Assembly: GCF_000237925.1 (NCBI RefSeq)
Contig: NW_017386045.1
Span: 62,001-126,000 of the forward strand
Length of the DNA stretch: 64,000 nt
Direction of reading: 5' to 3'
Source: Schistosoma mansoni
Taxonomy: Eukaryota > Platyhelminthes > Trematoda > Strigeidida > Schistosomatidae
A model generated the notes under the pieces. The model made no database searches and had not been told where the DNA came from. It saw only the letters and a list, made by a program, of their open reading frames with translations. The position numbers and the translations under genes were made by a program. The number at the start of each line of letters is the position of its first letter. Position 1 is the first letter of the stretch. Below are positions 10,701-24,900 of the stretch, piece after piece.

Positions 10701-12903
10701 CGGGTTGGTGGACTCAGTAAGTTCACCTAGGGGAGTTGGAAAACCTTGATACCAAATCCATGGTGCACACGGGCTCCAATATCCTGAGGGAACAAATGGC
10801 GTATAAATCAATCGTTGGTCACCGGCTACCATGGGACTGCATCTCCTCACGACGCTCCACCGCTTTGTGGATCAGACCTTTAGGTCAAAGGCTCCGGATG
10901 TGGCTCTGTGAGAAAATCACGTGCTTCAGTTTGGGCACCTGAGCAGTATCACAGCCCTCACACAAATCAAATGAGATTTGTGTGGCGCATATATAACTGG
11001 TGGCCCTATGTACGAATATTTATGTGTTCAAATAAACAATAAATTTTATCACGGAAGAGGTTGTCTGTATTATGTAAAACAATTTATATGCTTCCGAGGA
11101 ACCGAATCGTAGAGCCAATTATCTCTATTGATAACAAGTGTTATAATTTTAGTATTTGGTTAGTTATTATGTATTACTGCAGATAGCTACTTTTCATTCT
11201 TATTCATTCAATATAAACACATATTGAAGCGTGTTAATTATTGAAAATGTGCTAACATTTGTTTAGTCTTATGAAAAGTTGTCTTGTGTGTTAAAATTAG
11301 TGTATTACAAGTTTGAAGTTTGCAGTAATCAAGTCTTCTCAACTTACAGGCACTCATCTTCTCTCTGGTGGTTTGGAAGGTGTGTTGGTCAAATGGGATG
11401 TAACTGACTGTTTCGGTGGTCCACAACAGCGTCGTTTTCTACCTCATTTTGGCTATCCAGTATCTTCTGTTCGAAGTCATGGTGGTTTTTGTGAAGATAT
11501 AATATCTGTCAATTTGGAGAATAACTGTAAGTATTTACCTACTATATATTGTAGAAAATAATTATTGTCATCGTCTTCGGATTAAACTGTTTTTTGGGAA
11601 ACAGTTTTGGTGACTTTGACTAATTTTACATACTGCATTACTGAGTCAGTCAGTCAGTTACAACGTAGAACTTCGTACGTACGTACATCAGTTCGAGTTG
11701 CCATACCACATTAGCACAGAGATGAAGTTGTCGATTCAAATCACATATTGGTAGAAGTAGTAGCATTACTGAGTTCTTCATAGCAAACACTGTCATGAGG
11801 CCAAGATTACTATGGGATACAATTAACCAAAGCCTCATAAGTTACTCTGTTAGCTCTATTTTGGCATGCTTGTTGGTTGCAAATTAACTTGAATATCATG
11901 CTTCTAGAAATTCTGTTCTGTTTATATTTCCTTGAGCCCGAATTTCTGTAATTTATTCACTTGAACCAGTTTTTTGTCATACTCAAACGTTTGTGCAAAA
12001 GCCGCGATACCTCTCAGTTGCTCAAGACCAACGGTAGTAGTTTTAATCGATATCTAGAGAAATCTTACCTTACATAACCCTAGTTATATTTTATCTACTC
12101 TGCGTTTACTGTTCCATCTTTAGCATTTCGTTCTAAGCTTTAACTAATGTACTCTTCGAATGATAAGATTGAGCGTAAGTTAAGTTCGAGGTCATCTTAA
12201 TTTCTATTTATCCAATGATGCACCTCCCATCCCTTCTTGGGTTCGAATACGAAAATGACCCAGCCAAGTTTCTATAATTGTATTTCAAGCACACATGCGT
12301 TTATATATCGGTATCCCAGGCTGCATCACACCGTAAAATTGAAGATCATATTCTATACATAAACAAGCAAAATACAGCAGTGAATAGAGCAAGCCGTATA
12401 ACCACAGTTAGGAGATCCAACGAAAACTTACAATAATAGAATGTAGGAAGCCTAGATGCCTGATAGTTGTACGATATGAGCATAGTAATAATAATCTAGG
12501 AAAAAAGCAAATTCACACCACTAAGAAAAATTTTGTCTCTTTTTTTCAATTAATTTAACCTCATCAGCATTTCACATTATGGATGGAGCTTTCACAATAA
12601 TCTACTCAAAACAAGGCTTTATGCAATTTCCTAAACACTGGTTTCCAATTCCTGCTGCATTTATGATGCCGGAAAATTTAATGACTTTACAAAGCAAACT
12701 TTCACATATAGATGATGAATTGTCTTCGACATACCTCTTGACGAATGGTGGCTGTGGTAAAATACAGCTAATGAATGTAAATGACCGTGAACATGGTGTT
12801 CAAAAGGTAATCAATTATTATTGTGTGGATACAATGTTGATTAAAAATTTTATGGTAATTTATTTTACTTATCTGTTTAAACACATACATTGGTACAAGG
12901 AAG

Positions 12904-12948
<45 letters not shown>

Positions 12949-15900
12949 CCAAACTTCGTTATTCGACTTATGTGTGGTCATTCATTTGACCTCACCTTGT
13001 CAAAACAGAGAGCCGACAAGATACACCCTTCGTTTATCTGGCGACCCCATGACTAGTTCTCGTGGAATGGAGGGTGTAGACATAGCACTAATTACGAGGG
13101 CAGAACAAGCACTATTAGAATGGATCCCTATTAACGGTCGCCTATGTGCAACTTAGCTAAACGGCTCTGTAGGGACTCGGAAGGATAGGGACACACGTCA
13201 TTGCCTTTTCGTCGTTTCTGTCTACGCTCCCACTGACTGCGACCCGGATGAAGTGAAAGATGACTTTTACAGAAAGCTCTCTGAACCTCTTCAAAAAGTT
13301 GAACGCTCAAACATAGTACTCGTAGCAGGTAACTTTAATGCCCAAGAAGGTAGCTTAAACCAAACAGAAAGACATTTAGGTGGGTATTTTAGTATTCCGG
13401 TTCAGCGAACAAGTAATGATGATCGTCTGCTGTAACTGTGCTCAGACAATCGTTTATTTTTAGCAAGCACTAATTTTAAGCATAAGGAGAGACATCGTCT
13501 AACATGGCGACCCCCTGCACCAAACCAACGATGGACTCAAATAGACCTTATTGCCATCAGTCATCTTGGGAGAGGCTCAATAAAAGATTGTCACTCGTTC
13601 TGGAATACCTGTTTGGACTCTGATCATATTCTGATACGAGCACACATTTGCTTGTGCCTCACTGGATGCAGAAAAACCACATTAATGAGACCCATTAGAG
13701 TTGAATTCAGTGACGAGAAAACCAAAAGTAGATTCCAGGAACAACTGAGGTCACACTTGGGTGGCTCTGAAAACGAGGCTGGCCTAGATATTGCTTGGAA
13801 AGATATACGAATAGCTGTGGAAACACCAGCGACATATACTAGTGAATTGAATCAAAGGGTTACGAAAAACCAGTTAATTTCCGTTATATCTATTGTAGTG
13901 ATAAACTCTCGTAAACTTATCACATCAGGCTCCGAACACGATGATGAGCGAAAACAAGTCAGATCTAGGTTAACCAAAAGTTTACGGGACGATCATGAGC
14001 AGTGTTGGGCAACGAAAGCAAAATAGATGGAAAAGGTAGCAGCTGTAGGCAACACCAGACAACTCTTCAGACTAATAAAAGAAACTGGAATTAAGAAGTA
14101 GTGTGAGACGATTTTTTAGAAAGTGACATTTACTGTTTTTTCTCTCACTATAGATTGACATTACTCACCAAAATCTTATTGTCAGAAGTATGGATTCAAA
14201 ACATCCAGTTATACATGCTGAAGTATTATTAATGGCTCAGTTGAGCACTGAAGTTGCATTTACTTGGTTTGTGACTTATGAATGTGTAAAAAAGTTAGCT
14301 GATCATGAACGAGGATTACCAATTGATGATCAGTCACGTCTAACTTGGTGGCAGTGCCGTGAATCAGAAAAGGAGAATGAGAATGAAGATCTGTCTTCAT
14401 CATCAGTCGATGGAATTCATGATTTTGTTAAGTAAGGAAGCGTTTCGTTTTTATTAGGAAATACATTTCGTAATTTGTATGTTAGATCGTTTTACTTATT
14501 ATGGTAATCTATACATTTTTATTTGTCCACAAAGCTGGCTACCTTTGCAACTTCAAAAATGGTTTCTTAGAAATCCTTACACAAAATCCCCCTCGAAAAC
14601 CAGGGATTAGGTTGTCGTACTGTATGTGAAATATTTCGGAATCGTTTTTGCCTACATGAAGACAAGCAATTGCGGATTCATTCATTAGAATAGATTGATT
14701 ATATTTTTGTGGAATAATTTTTTAAATATAATGTCACTTTACAATTATCGTTTGTATATATAGTTAAAATCATGAGTCAATTGAAGCTAGACTACCATAG
14801 AGGCGGGATCGTGGATGCACACTGCTGAGGAGTCCCATAATAGAACGAAACGGCCGTCCAGTGCTTACAGGTTTTCCATACAGGTTTTTTTCTTCACAGT
14901 ATAACCTCTAATATCTATTTCTGAAATAACATTTGGCGTGACATTACTGTTTGTTATCGCTTTTAGTTCGCTACCTTTATTATGTATGGACTCCTAGGTC
15001 ATTACACGTTACTAATATAAATAAAGTTGTTTCTTTCCAACGTTTGACTTTTGTACAGAATATAAAACCATTCTGAAAGTTCCGTATTCTCTACTTATTA
15101 TCACTATATGGATTATTAACGTTGAAATGTTGTTATGTATCACACGTCCAATTCATTCGAGTTCATATGTGTTTTCATTCATATTTATTTATTTATTTCA
15201 ACACATGAATATTGGTACAAGGAGTCACCAGATATATATGCACTACACAAATCTCATTTGATTTGTGTGAGGGCTGTGATACTACCCGGGTGCCCAAACT
15301 GAAGCCCGTGGTTTTCTCACAGAGCCACATCCGGAGCCTTTGACCTAAAGGTCTGATCCACAAAGCGGTGGAGCGTCGTGAGGAGATGCAGTCCCATGGT
15401 AGCCGGTGACCAACGATTGATTTATACGCCATTTGTTCCCTCAGGATACTGGAGCCCATGTGCACCATTGGTTTGGTATCAAGGTTTTCAAACTCACCTA
15501 GGTGAACTTTCCGTGTCCACCAACCCGGTTAGAGTGCTGGACATTCGCTTTTCGTCCTCTCAATTTCGTAGACAACACCCCCACCACGAGAAGGCAGTGA
15601 GTAGGATTTCCCTGTCAGAGACTATATACGCGTGGCCATGTGAGAGCATTTCGATAGGGAGAATGGACTCTCTCCACTCTCGGCCGTACCAGGGCATTTG
15701 GGGGCTCTCGTTCATATTAAAAAATTCTCAATTGTTTGTAAATACAATTTGTCGAAGTTCAACCTATAATCCCAATTAAATAGTCATTTTTTATCCAAAT
15801 CTAACAGATAGTTGAATACAGGAGTAAAGTGGAAAAGTAATTCCAGTGTACATTGTCGGTTTTAATCGACTCTTTGTAGTTTCAATGTTTAAATGATGAT

Positions 15901-18900
15901 TGCTCAAATTTATAATTCTTACGACGAATAATCACTAGATTTAGTCGATATACGACTGAGTAAACTCGACTGTAATTCTAATTATTTGACCATATGAAGA
16001 ATAAATATTCCTTGTGAGATTTATATCTTGTAGGAGTGGGAACTCTAGGGATAAGGAGGTTGTTGTATGTTGGATCGAAGTACCACTAAACTATCAGTTA
16101 GCGCAGTCATATCAAGACATTGAATTTATTATTTTACAGCATCGGTGACAATTAATGAATAAAAGTTATCGTTAGAAATTCAGTCATGAGTATTTCATGC
16201 TGATATTCTTATTATGTAATCATACTTATCAAGACTCAACAGATATAAACACCACCCCTAAATTAACTATTCCAAGAATCCGGTGTTCATCTTGTTGTGC
16301 TGACGAGGTATGGCAACTTGAACGGATGCATATGTGTGACTGGTCCTACGTTGTAGCTGACTGACTGACTTTAGTGCATAAAAATCGTAGTTTTACTGAT
16401 CTAACATAAGTTCATCAGAAAATTCTACTCAAATGTTCAGTATTTAAAAATCATCATTGGAATAATACGACATTAAGTTATCTAAGTGTATGGTGATGTT
16501 TATTCATTTATGGTAATGTATCATTCATATATTAGTGTGAATATTCAATATTCAACTGTTATGTTAGTCATTATTATTTGATTAGTATCATTGAAATCCG
16601 ACGTAACATGTTTAGTAGCAGTTTGGTAGAATAGGGTATGTAAGTTAATTAGAAGTAGTTGGTGATGAGTCACTTGTCGCCCCCAAATGCCCTGGTACTG
16701 CCGAGAGAGGAGAGTCCGCTCTCCCTCTCCAAATGCTCTCACATGGCCACGCGTATATAGCCTCTGCCAGGGAAGTCCTGCTCACTGACTTCTCGTGGCA
16801 TTACTGTTATCTAAAAAATTAAGAGGACGAAAAGCGAATGTCCGCCGCTTTAACCAGGTTGGTGGACTCAGTAAGTCCACCTAGGGGAGTTGGAAAACCC
16901 TGATTCCAAACCAATGGTGCACATGAGCTGACTCCAGTATCCTGAAGGAACAAATGGCGTATGAATCAATTGTTGGTCACCGGCTACCATGAGACTGCAT
17001 CTCCTTCCGATGCTCCTGCATTGCCTTGTGGATCAGACCTTCAGGTCAAAGGCTCCGGGTGTGGCCCCCTAAGAAAACCACCTACTTCAGTTTGGGCACC
17101 TGAGCAATATCACAGCCCTCACACAAATCAAATGAGATTTGTGTGGTGCATATATATCTGGTTCTCCTTTGTACCAATATTTATGTGTTTAAATAAGTAA
17201 AATAAATAATGTCACTTGTCGGCATGTTATATCTACATTAATGATGCAGCTTTTGAGTTGGTACTCGCTTTACTTAGCTTTTCAATTTGGAATGTTACCA
17301 CCAGTGAACCATTCCAGTCGCAATTGACCGCCCACTGTAGGACTATTATATATAATATGACATGCTTCTAAGACAGATTGTGTGTTAATAAAGTACTTGA
17401 CATAATGTAATGCACACGCAAGAGTGATTAGTTAAGCTAGATAATATTCCCTTACCCTAAACTCAACCCTAAGTTTCTCAAGCTTGTAAACTAAAGGGTG
17501 ACAAAACATTATATTATAGTTGATGTCGGTTGATGATAAAAACACTAGCCCTAATTTGTAAATTCAACTTAAAATTCTGAATTGATTCATGACATCTAAC
17601 CCGAATGTTTTGCATTACAGATGATGACGAAAACTATGGATTGATAACCTTAACTTTATAACATTGATCCACCTCCGAATATGTCATACAGACTTTTTTC
17701 TTTACTACAAGGGATAATTTGACATATGAATGTTAATTATTCACAACTAAGCTGTTATTCCATTACTTTTTATTGTTAGTTCCTATATAAAACTAATCAG
17801 CGTTTCCTAACTGCGATGATAGATCGTCAGTATATTATACACTTACTTCTGGCTTCATAGAACCTGATGAACTGATTATGGTACACCTGAAAGTGGTCTA
17901 ATCCGAAATGTCATTCACAAAGTTTTTGTTGAAAATTAGACTTCGCAGATGATCTGGCTCTTCTATCACACACGCAACAACAAACGAAAGAGAGGACGAC
18001 CGGTGTAGCAGCACCAGTAGGTCTCAATATAAACAAAGGGAAAAGCACGACTCTCCGATACAATACAACATGCACCAGTCGAATTACACCTGACGGAGAA
18101 GCTTTGGAGGATGTGGAAACCTTTACATATCTGGACAGCATCATCAATGAACACAGTGGATCAGATGCAGATGTGAGGGTGAGGATCGGCAAAGCAAGAG
18201 CAGCATATTTGCAACTGAAGAACATCTGGAACTCAAAACAATTGTCAATCAACACCAAGATCAGAATTTTCAATACAAATGTCAAGGCACTTCTACTGTA
18301 TGGGGCGGGAACCTGGAGAACTACGAAAGCTATCATCCAGAAGATACAGGTGTTTATTAACTGTTGTCTACGCAAGATACTTCGAATCCGTTCGTCAGAC
18401 AATATCAGCAACAAGCTACTGTTGGAGAGAACAAACCAGAATTCAGTGAAAGAAAAAATCAGGAAGAATTGTTGGAAGTGGATAGGACACACATTGAGGA
18501 AATCATCCAACTTCGTCACAAGACAAGCCCTCATCTGGAATCCTAAAGGCCAAAGGAGAAGAGGAAGACCAAAGAGCCCATTACGCCGAGAAATGGAGAC
18601 ATGAGAAGAATGAACAACAACTGGATAGAACTAGAAAGGAAGGTTGGAGAATGCTGGTCGGCGGCCTATTCTCTATTGGAAGTACTAGGCTTAAAGAAGT
18701 AAGTAAGTAGGTCCTTCTTGTTTTATTGTATCAATGAGTGTATCCCACCTTCTTTTCAGAAAAAAAATCGTCATTGATTATTATGAATGTAAGATTATTT
18801 AAACTACTGATTAGTAAGTGAAAGCTTTTTTTGAAAGTAATCAGTATTCTCTTTATTGAATCTTCGATGAAGATTTAAATTATGTTTCATATCTTTGTGT

Positions 18901-21900
18901 GGAAATTTTCTTCAAATCTTAATAGATTCACTTCAGTTGATACTTATTCCATGTCACATTTTGGTTGTCCTGCTGTCAGTATGGAGTTTGTTCCATCTGA
19001 GAAAAATCAATTATATGTACTGTTAATGGATTATCGACTTATGATATGGAATTATAATTTTGAATACAGTGAGATTTATTGTTTTATTTATTTGTTTGTT
19101 TGCATCAATTATTTAAAACCTAACATGTTTAGATGAAACAAATATACGTGAATGTAGCCCTCGAATGCCCTGGTACGGCTGAGAGTGGGGAGGGCCCACT
19201 CTCTTTCTCGAAATGCTCTCACATGGTCACGCGTATATAGCCTCTACCAGGAAAGTCCTACTCATTGCCTTCTCGTGGCAGGGGTGTTGTTTACGAAATT
19301 GAGAAGACGAAAAGCGAATGTCCGGCGCTTTGGCCGGGTTGGTAGACACGGCGCGTCCACCTAGGTGAGTTGGAAAACCCTGATTCCAAACCAATGGTGC
19401 ACATGAGCTAACTCCAGTATCCTGAAGGAACAAATGGCGTATGAATCAATTGTTGGTCACCGGCTACCATGAGACTGCATCTCCTTCCGATGCTCCTGCA
19501 CTGCTTTGTGGATCAAACCTTTAGGTCGAAGGCTCCGGGTGTGACCCCTTAAGAAAACCACCTGCTTCAGTTTGGACACCCTAGCAGTATCATAGCCCTC
19601 ACACAGTTAAATGAAATGACAATTTTGTGTGTGGCGCATATGTATCTGGTGCCCCTCTATACCAATATTTATGTGTTCAAATAAATAATAATGAAATGAA
19701 CGTAGCACAGAATATCCTTAATAATACATCATTTTTCATCAATTTGTATAGTTATTAAATACAGAGCAATGTTCAGTTGGAAAATTACATTCAACTTGCC
19801 ACATTATATCCATACAACGGGATGAGATTACCATGGAAAATTCTAGAGTAGTGGGAGTGTTATTAACAGTTGAAAAGATTAGATATGAACGGTACCAATC
19901 GAAAAGAAAGTATGAACTTATAAAATAAAGAAGCATAGGATTTTCATAGTTGAGATCATGAGTCAATTGAAGCTAGACCACCATGGAATACCTGGAAGCA
20001 CTGGACGACCGTTTCGTCCTATTGTGGTGCTTCCAGATTTTCTCTGGTGGTCTAGCTTCAATTGACTCACGCTGTCAACTATAAAAATACTAAATCTTCA
20101 CATAAACCCCTTTTGATAAGCATAGGATTATTAAGGTACCTAGGAAACATGGGCTGATTCCATATCTTGGTTTACCTACTGGTTGCAGCTATTCACTTTC
20201 AGATTAGAAACAACAAGACTGTAGACTGCTCTTTTTTTGATCAATGTTTCTGTCTTTCACAGCGAAAAATCCTATATATTCCCCATGGATTCCAACTTCA
20301 TGCCATCTTTTGTCGTATAGTAATCCAAACCGTTCGATCATACCACCTGGCTCTCTAGTTATTCCCTTCAATGTACAATCTAATGTAAATGAATCCAATA
20401 CATCGACAAATCTTTTAGTGTATTCTGGTCTTAATCTAACTCTTTTAAACTGGAATGAAATTCTACTCGAAAGTAAGTTCAGATTAACCTGTTGTGATAT
20501 AATCATTATTAACTCATTTGTCAGGTACATATTGATCTAGTCACATCCGATCTAGTGATACTACTACTCGTTTGCCCAAACCGAAGTGGATAGAATAGGT
20601 TCCGGACTTGTGACTTATTGTGATCCAATAAGCGATCACTGGTTGTAGTATTCAGTTGTTTATGAAGGTTTTCTCTTTCCCACTCTACAAAGGAAAATTC
20701 GTTTTGGCCTGTGTTGGTTACATTGTTAATCACCTCAATATACAATGAAGTTTGACATCATCAATTTATGTAGACGTGTTTACCTTGCTGTTGTTATAAC
20801 TGTGACATGGTTGTATGTTTGAATGATGTGTCATATCGCTTGTCTAATTTTCCCAATCATCAATGTTTTTTGAAAGAGGGATTTGATTATATACCAGGAC
20901 AGATTACAAAACGGTGAGAAAAAGTCAGTCGAACTATGTTTGTGTCAACGAAAGTACGTCTTCACTACTCCATTTATTTCGCACTCCTCTTTCTGAACAT
21001 TATAGTTGATAAGTAATCTAGTCTAGCCGATTGCAGCTCCTTAGACATTGAATAGTGACAGTTGGTGATCCAAAAAGACACATTAAGTGCAATCCTGTAT
21101 GAATCATTTAGTCAATCACGATCAATGTAGATCCTGGTACAAATGTTCACTAACTCAGGTTGCCATACTACAGTGGCATGATGCAACTGAACAATAGTAG
21201 TAACGATAGTAATTGTTAAGATTGAACATTGATGATATGCTGCTAGGAGACGGTGAAAACTGTATGGATAACTACTACAATAAGAGATGTAGAGGAGGAT
21301 AAAGGGTGGATTGATCCACACCATTGTGACTGATTCTGACCCATTCCATTCAGCCTCCAAAAATCGTTTATGGTCATTACTCGGACCTCAATGGCTTGTG
21401 AATTCATAGACTAATGGAACGTTTTGATTTGATTTGTGTGCCTACCGTTCAACTAACCAACTCACAAACCAGATAGTGACTGATTATATTTGTAATGTTT
21501 CTCAAAAAATCTCAGTCAATAAAGATTTACAGTCCTTCAAAATGATTTGCCATCTTCGTTCAGTACTTTTCCCCAACATCTACGTTCACTACTCGACTGT
21601 TCACTATGTACAAACAATGCTTCGAAATTATCTATAATCTAAAGCCCACACTCTCCTACTGTCGTCAACAATATTTCACAGTTGTAGTTTGAATTCATAT
21701 TTCTATCAGTGGGATTATTCACTTCCAAAATATCTAAACATTTCTCTTCAGTCGTTAGAATACTTAATCCAAGCATAGGCATCTCCAGAGTTTAGATTCC
21801 ACAGATATTATCATCAATAAGCCTTTTAAGCGTTTTCAATCGATGCTGTATATATATATTTGGTTATATGATACTTTAGAGTAACCATTGGGATAATTGT

Positions 21901-24900
21901 TATCAGTTGAACCATCCTTCACATCATAATTATTAGATGAATTGCACAAAAATTCTAAGTTTGAGTGGATGGTTAGCTAGCCATCCATTAAACTGACATT
22001 CTTTTAATGATTCATCAGATCTGTCTGTTTAATTTAGATTGATCAGTATTCTGTCGAAAACATTCTTATTTTCAGGCAACCCAAAAGTTGCTGCCAGTAT
22101 TTGTCTAAAAGATAATCTGTCGAGTCTGTGGCCAGATTCAAAGAAGGTTATCATTGACAAATGTGCTCTTGTTTCTCATACGGATAATGACGATGATAAT
22201 GTTGCACGTTACCTGGCTATCACGGTTCGTGGTCATGCTTCCAGATCAATGAGTGAGCGTGTTTCACTTGGAGCTTTGTGCTTAGTGAAATGTACATCTT
22301 CCAGTATTGAAATGATGTCAGTTGTTTCAGATGTATCAGCGACCTGTTTAACTTCACATCCGAGTAAACCTTGGTTAGCTGTGGGATTGAAAAATGGAAC
22401 AGGTTGGTTTGTGATATAAATAAAAGCAGTTTCATATTAATTTTGTGATGTTGTTTTATTCAGCAGAACGCCTTCTGAAATCATCCGTTCATAGTTTTGA
22501 GAAGAAGGTTACATTTAGAACGATGACCACAACGTTGATGAAAAAGTGTTTTTACTAGTTGTTGGTTGAACTGGTCTGTCGTAATTGTCGAGTCGAGCCA
22601 CATTGGTTGTAGAACCCATTTCTCTAGGTCTTACCGTGTTAACAATGTCCGTTGAGTAGTGGCGAAACTTAAAGCAGTTCGAGGATGAAGTGGTTCTGCT
22701 GACTGTGCAAGAGTGTAGTGCGAGTAAGTTGTTTTCCTCAGAGAACCAGCATCTCAACAGATGCTGGTTCTCACAACAGAAGGAGAGGTCTAGAAAAGGT
22801 GGGGACTGAGAATAGTACACTTCTTCTCATCCTACAGATTTCTATCACCGTTGATAGTTTTGAAATTGGCAGCTAACTTATCTAACACCGTTCATAAAAT
22901 GACTTTTTGTGACAAACGTCAAACAGTCATTACTTGAGCATTATGTATTCGCATTCCGATGTGATTAGGACTTCATATAACTCTGAAAGATAAATTGGAG
23001 TGGAGTAGATGAAGGCATACTGGAATTGTACATCTTGAGCAAAATACAATGAATGATGTCACACAAGGTCACTAGCCATTGATTTCAGATTTACTGACAT
23101 GTTGACTTTCTGAATTACTTAACTTGTAATAGCTTCTTTTGATTTTGACTAAAGGTCAGCAACTCAGTAGATAAAGCGTCAAGCATTTACAAAGAGAAAG
23201 GTACTGGCTTCGGATCCCTATATGATAATGAATACTGAGAGAGGTTTGTCCAGTTGACGAGTATCGAATAGGATACAACTCATATCCTACATTTCACTGC
23301 TAGTCATAATCGATCTTTGAAACATGTGACCGAATAGCTAGTTCAATCAAATTTCAACCTTGAGGATCAAGAAGTTGAATAACTCAAATCGTTATTAGTA
23401 ATGATATAGATCATAATTTGATGTCGTTTGTTCTGGTTTCATCGATTTCATCGATTGTTCGCTTCTTCCTTTCTTCATTGTAGTTGCCATTTATGAAGTT
23501 CAATTGAATACAAATATAAAATTGAATATCATACATTCATTAGCAAATCTTGCTTCTCAACCATTATGTGATCGAATACATAAGAGTGGAGTAAAGAATA
23601 AACATAAACAATCAAATGGTACAATGTTTGTATCACTTTGTTTTATTCCATTAAATGATAATGATGGTGATCATCATGTTCAATTGGTAGGATTAATGAA
23701 AACATTAATTGGACGAGAGACAGGACGTTATGATTTAGTTTATTATGGAACACGTAAACAAGCACAGAAAAATCTAGTAAGTATATTGTATTGTGGTTGG
23801 GTTTTCTTCTTTTTCGTTATTCATCATGCTAACGACTTGTATAACTTGTAGTTTTAACGAGATGTTTATCTAGGATTTGAAAAACAATTATAATGTACTA
23901 CAGTCGATTCTGTATTACTCGATGGTTGTCAAACGTAATCTGTAAGAGTAGCATCAACAGTCTGTCCAACAGTGGACCTCAACATATACAAGAGAAAAAG
24001 CAGGATCTCGGAATACTACATGAAGAAATCCAACCTAAACTCACTTGATGGAGAAGCTCTGAAAGATGTATTTACGAACAATTGTCTAGGCATGATACTC
24101 AATGTTCGTTGACTGGATACCATCAGCACAACCTACTGTGGGATAGAACAAACCAGATTCCAACTGAGGAGGAAATTAAGAAAAGATTCTGGGAGTGAAT
24201 ATGACACACATTAAGGAAATCATCAAACTGCATCATGAGACAAGCTCTTACTTGGAATGCTGAAGGGAAAATGCAAAAAGGAAGACCAAAAAACACAATG
24301 TGTCAGGAAATGGAAGTAGACGACAAAAGGATGAATAGCAACTGAATAGGATTGTCTAGGACAGAGTTGGATGGAGAATGCTGGTTAGTGGCCTACAAGG
24401 GTTGACAGGCAAGGAACAACTTGTGTGATGATGTTTTAAGTCTTCATCAATTGAGGTAGTTAAGGAGTATGTTATGAATGCTTCACTATTGCTTACCTCG
24501 ATGTCCAGTGTTAATTTGTGTTAGAGTAGACTGGAAGAAAGATGGAGCAGCCAAACTTAAATATCCCATTAGCCAAGGACTGTTGATCTCAGTCTTCTTC
24601 GGTAAATGCAAACTACCTGGTTACGGTGTTTTTAATCTCTGCGACCGTTGATTGGAGTGGTTGTGTAACACTGCAGATTCAGCTTCAATTACATTTCTTT
24701 CATACATATCTTCTCGCGAGAACAAAGAGTATCAGAGCGAATCATAGTATATGATAACTTCTTCTGAAAACTCTACAGTTATAAATCCAAAATAATAGCA
24801 ACATATTATTAAATTTTACTTAATGCATGTTATAAATTGAAAACGGTAAATTTTACGTTTATTGGGGTTGGTATTGGTTTATGGTAATCACTACGTAACA

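Noticed and set aside
14520-14620. A possible extra WDR75 exon after exon 10
   Set aside because: An acceptor-like cacaaag and some coding-like sequence are present, but it hits a stop before a usable donor, and the 14431 to 18926 junction already fits in phase.
15378-15779. A 133-codon frame and its near twin at 10449-10850
   Set aside because: Both are accidental frames across S4 repeats; other S4 copies do not keep them open.
17911-18534. A 207-codon open frame on the minus strand
   Set aside because: It is the antisense of the LINE B C-terminal region; the plus strand carries the recognisable protein.
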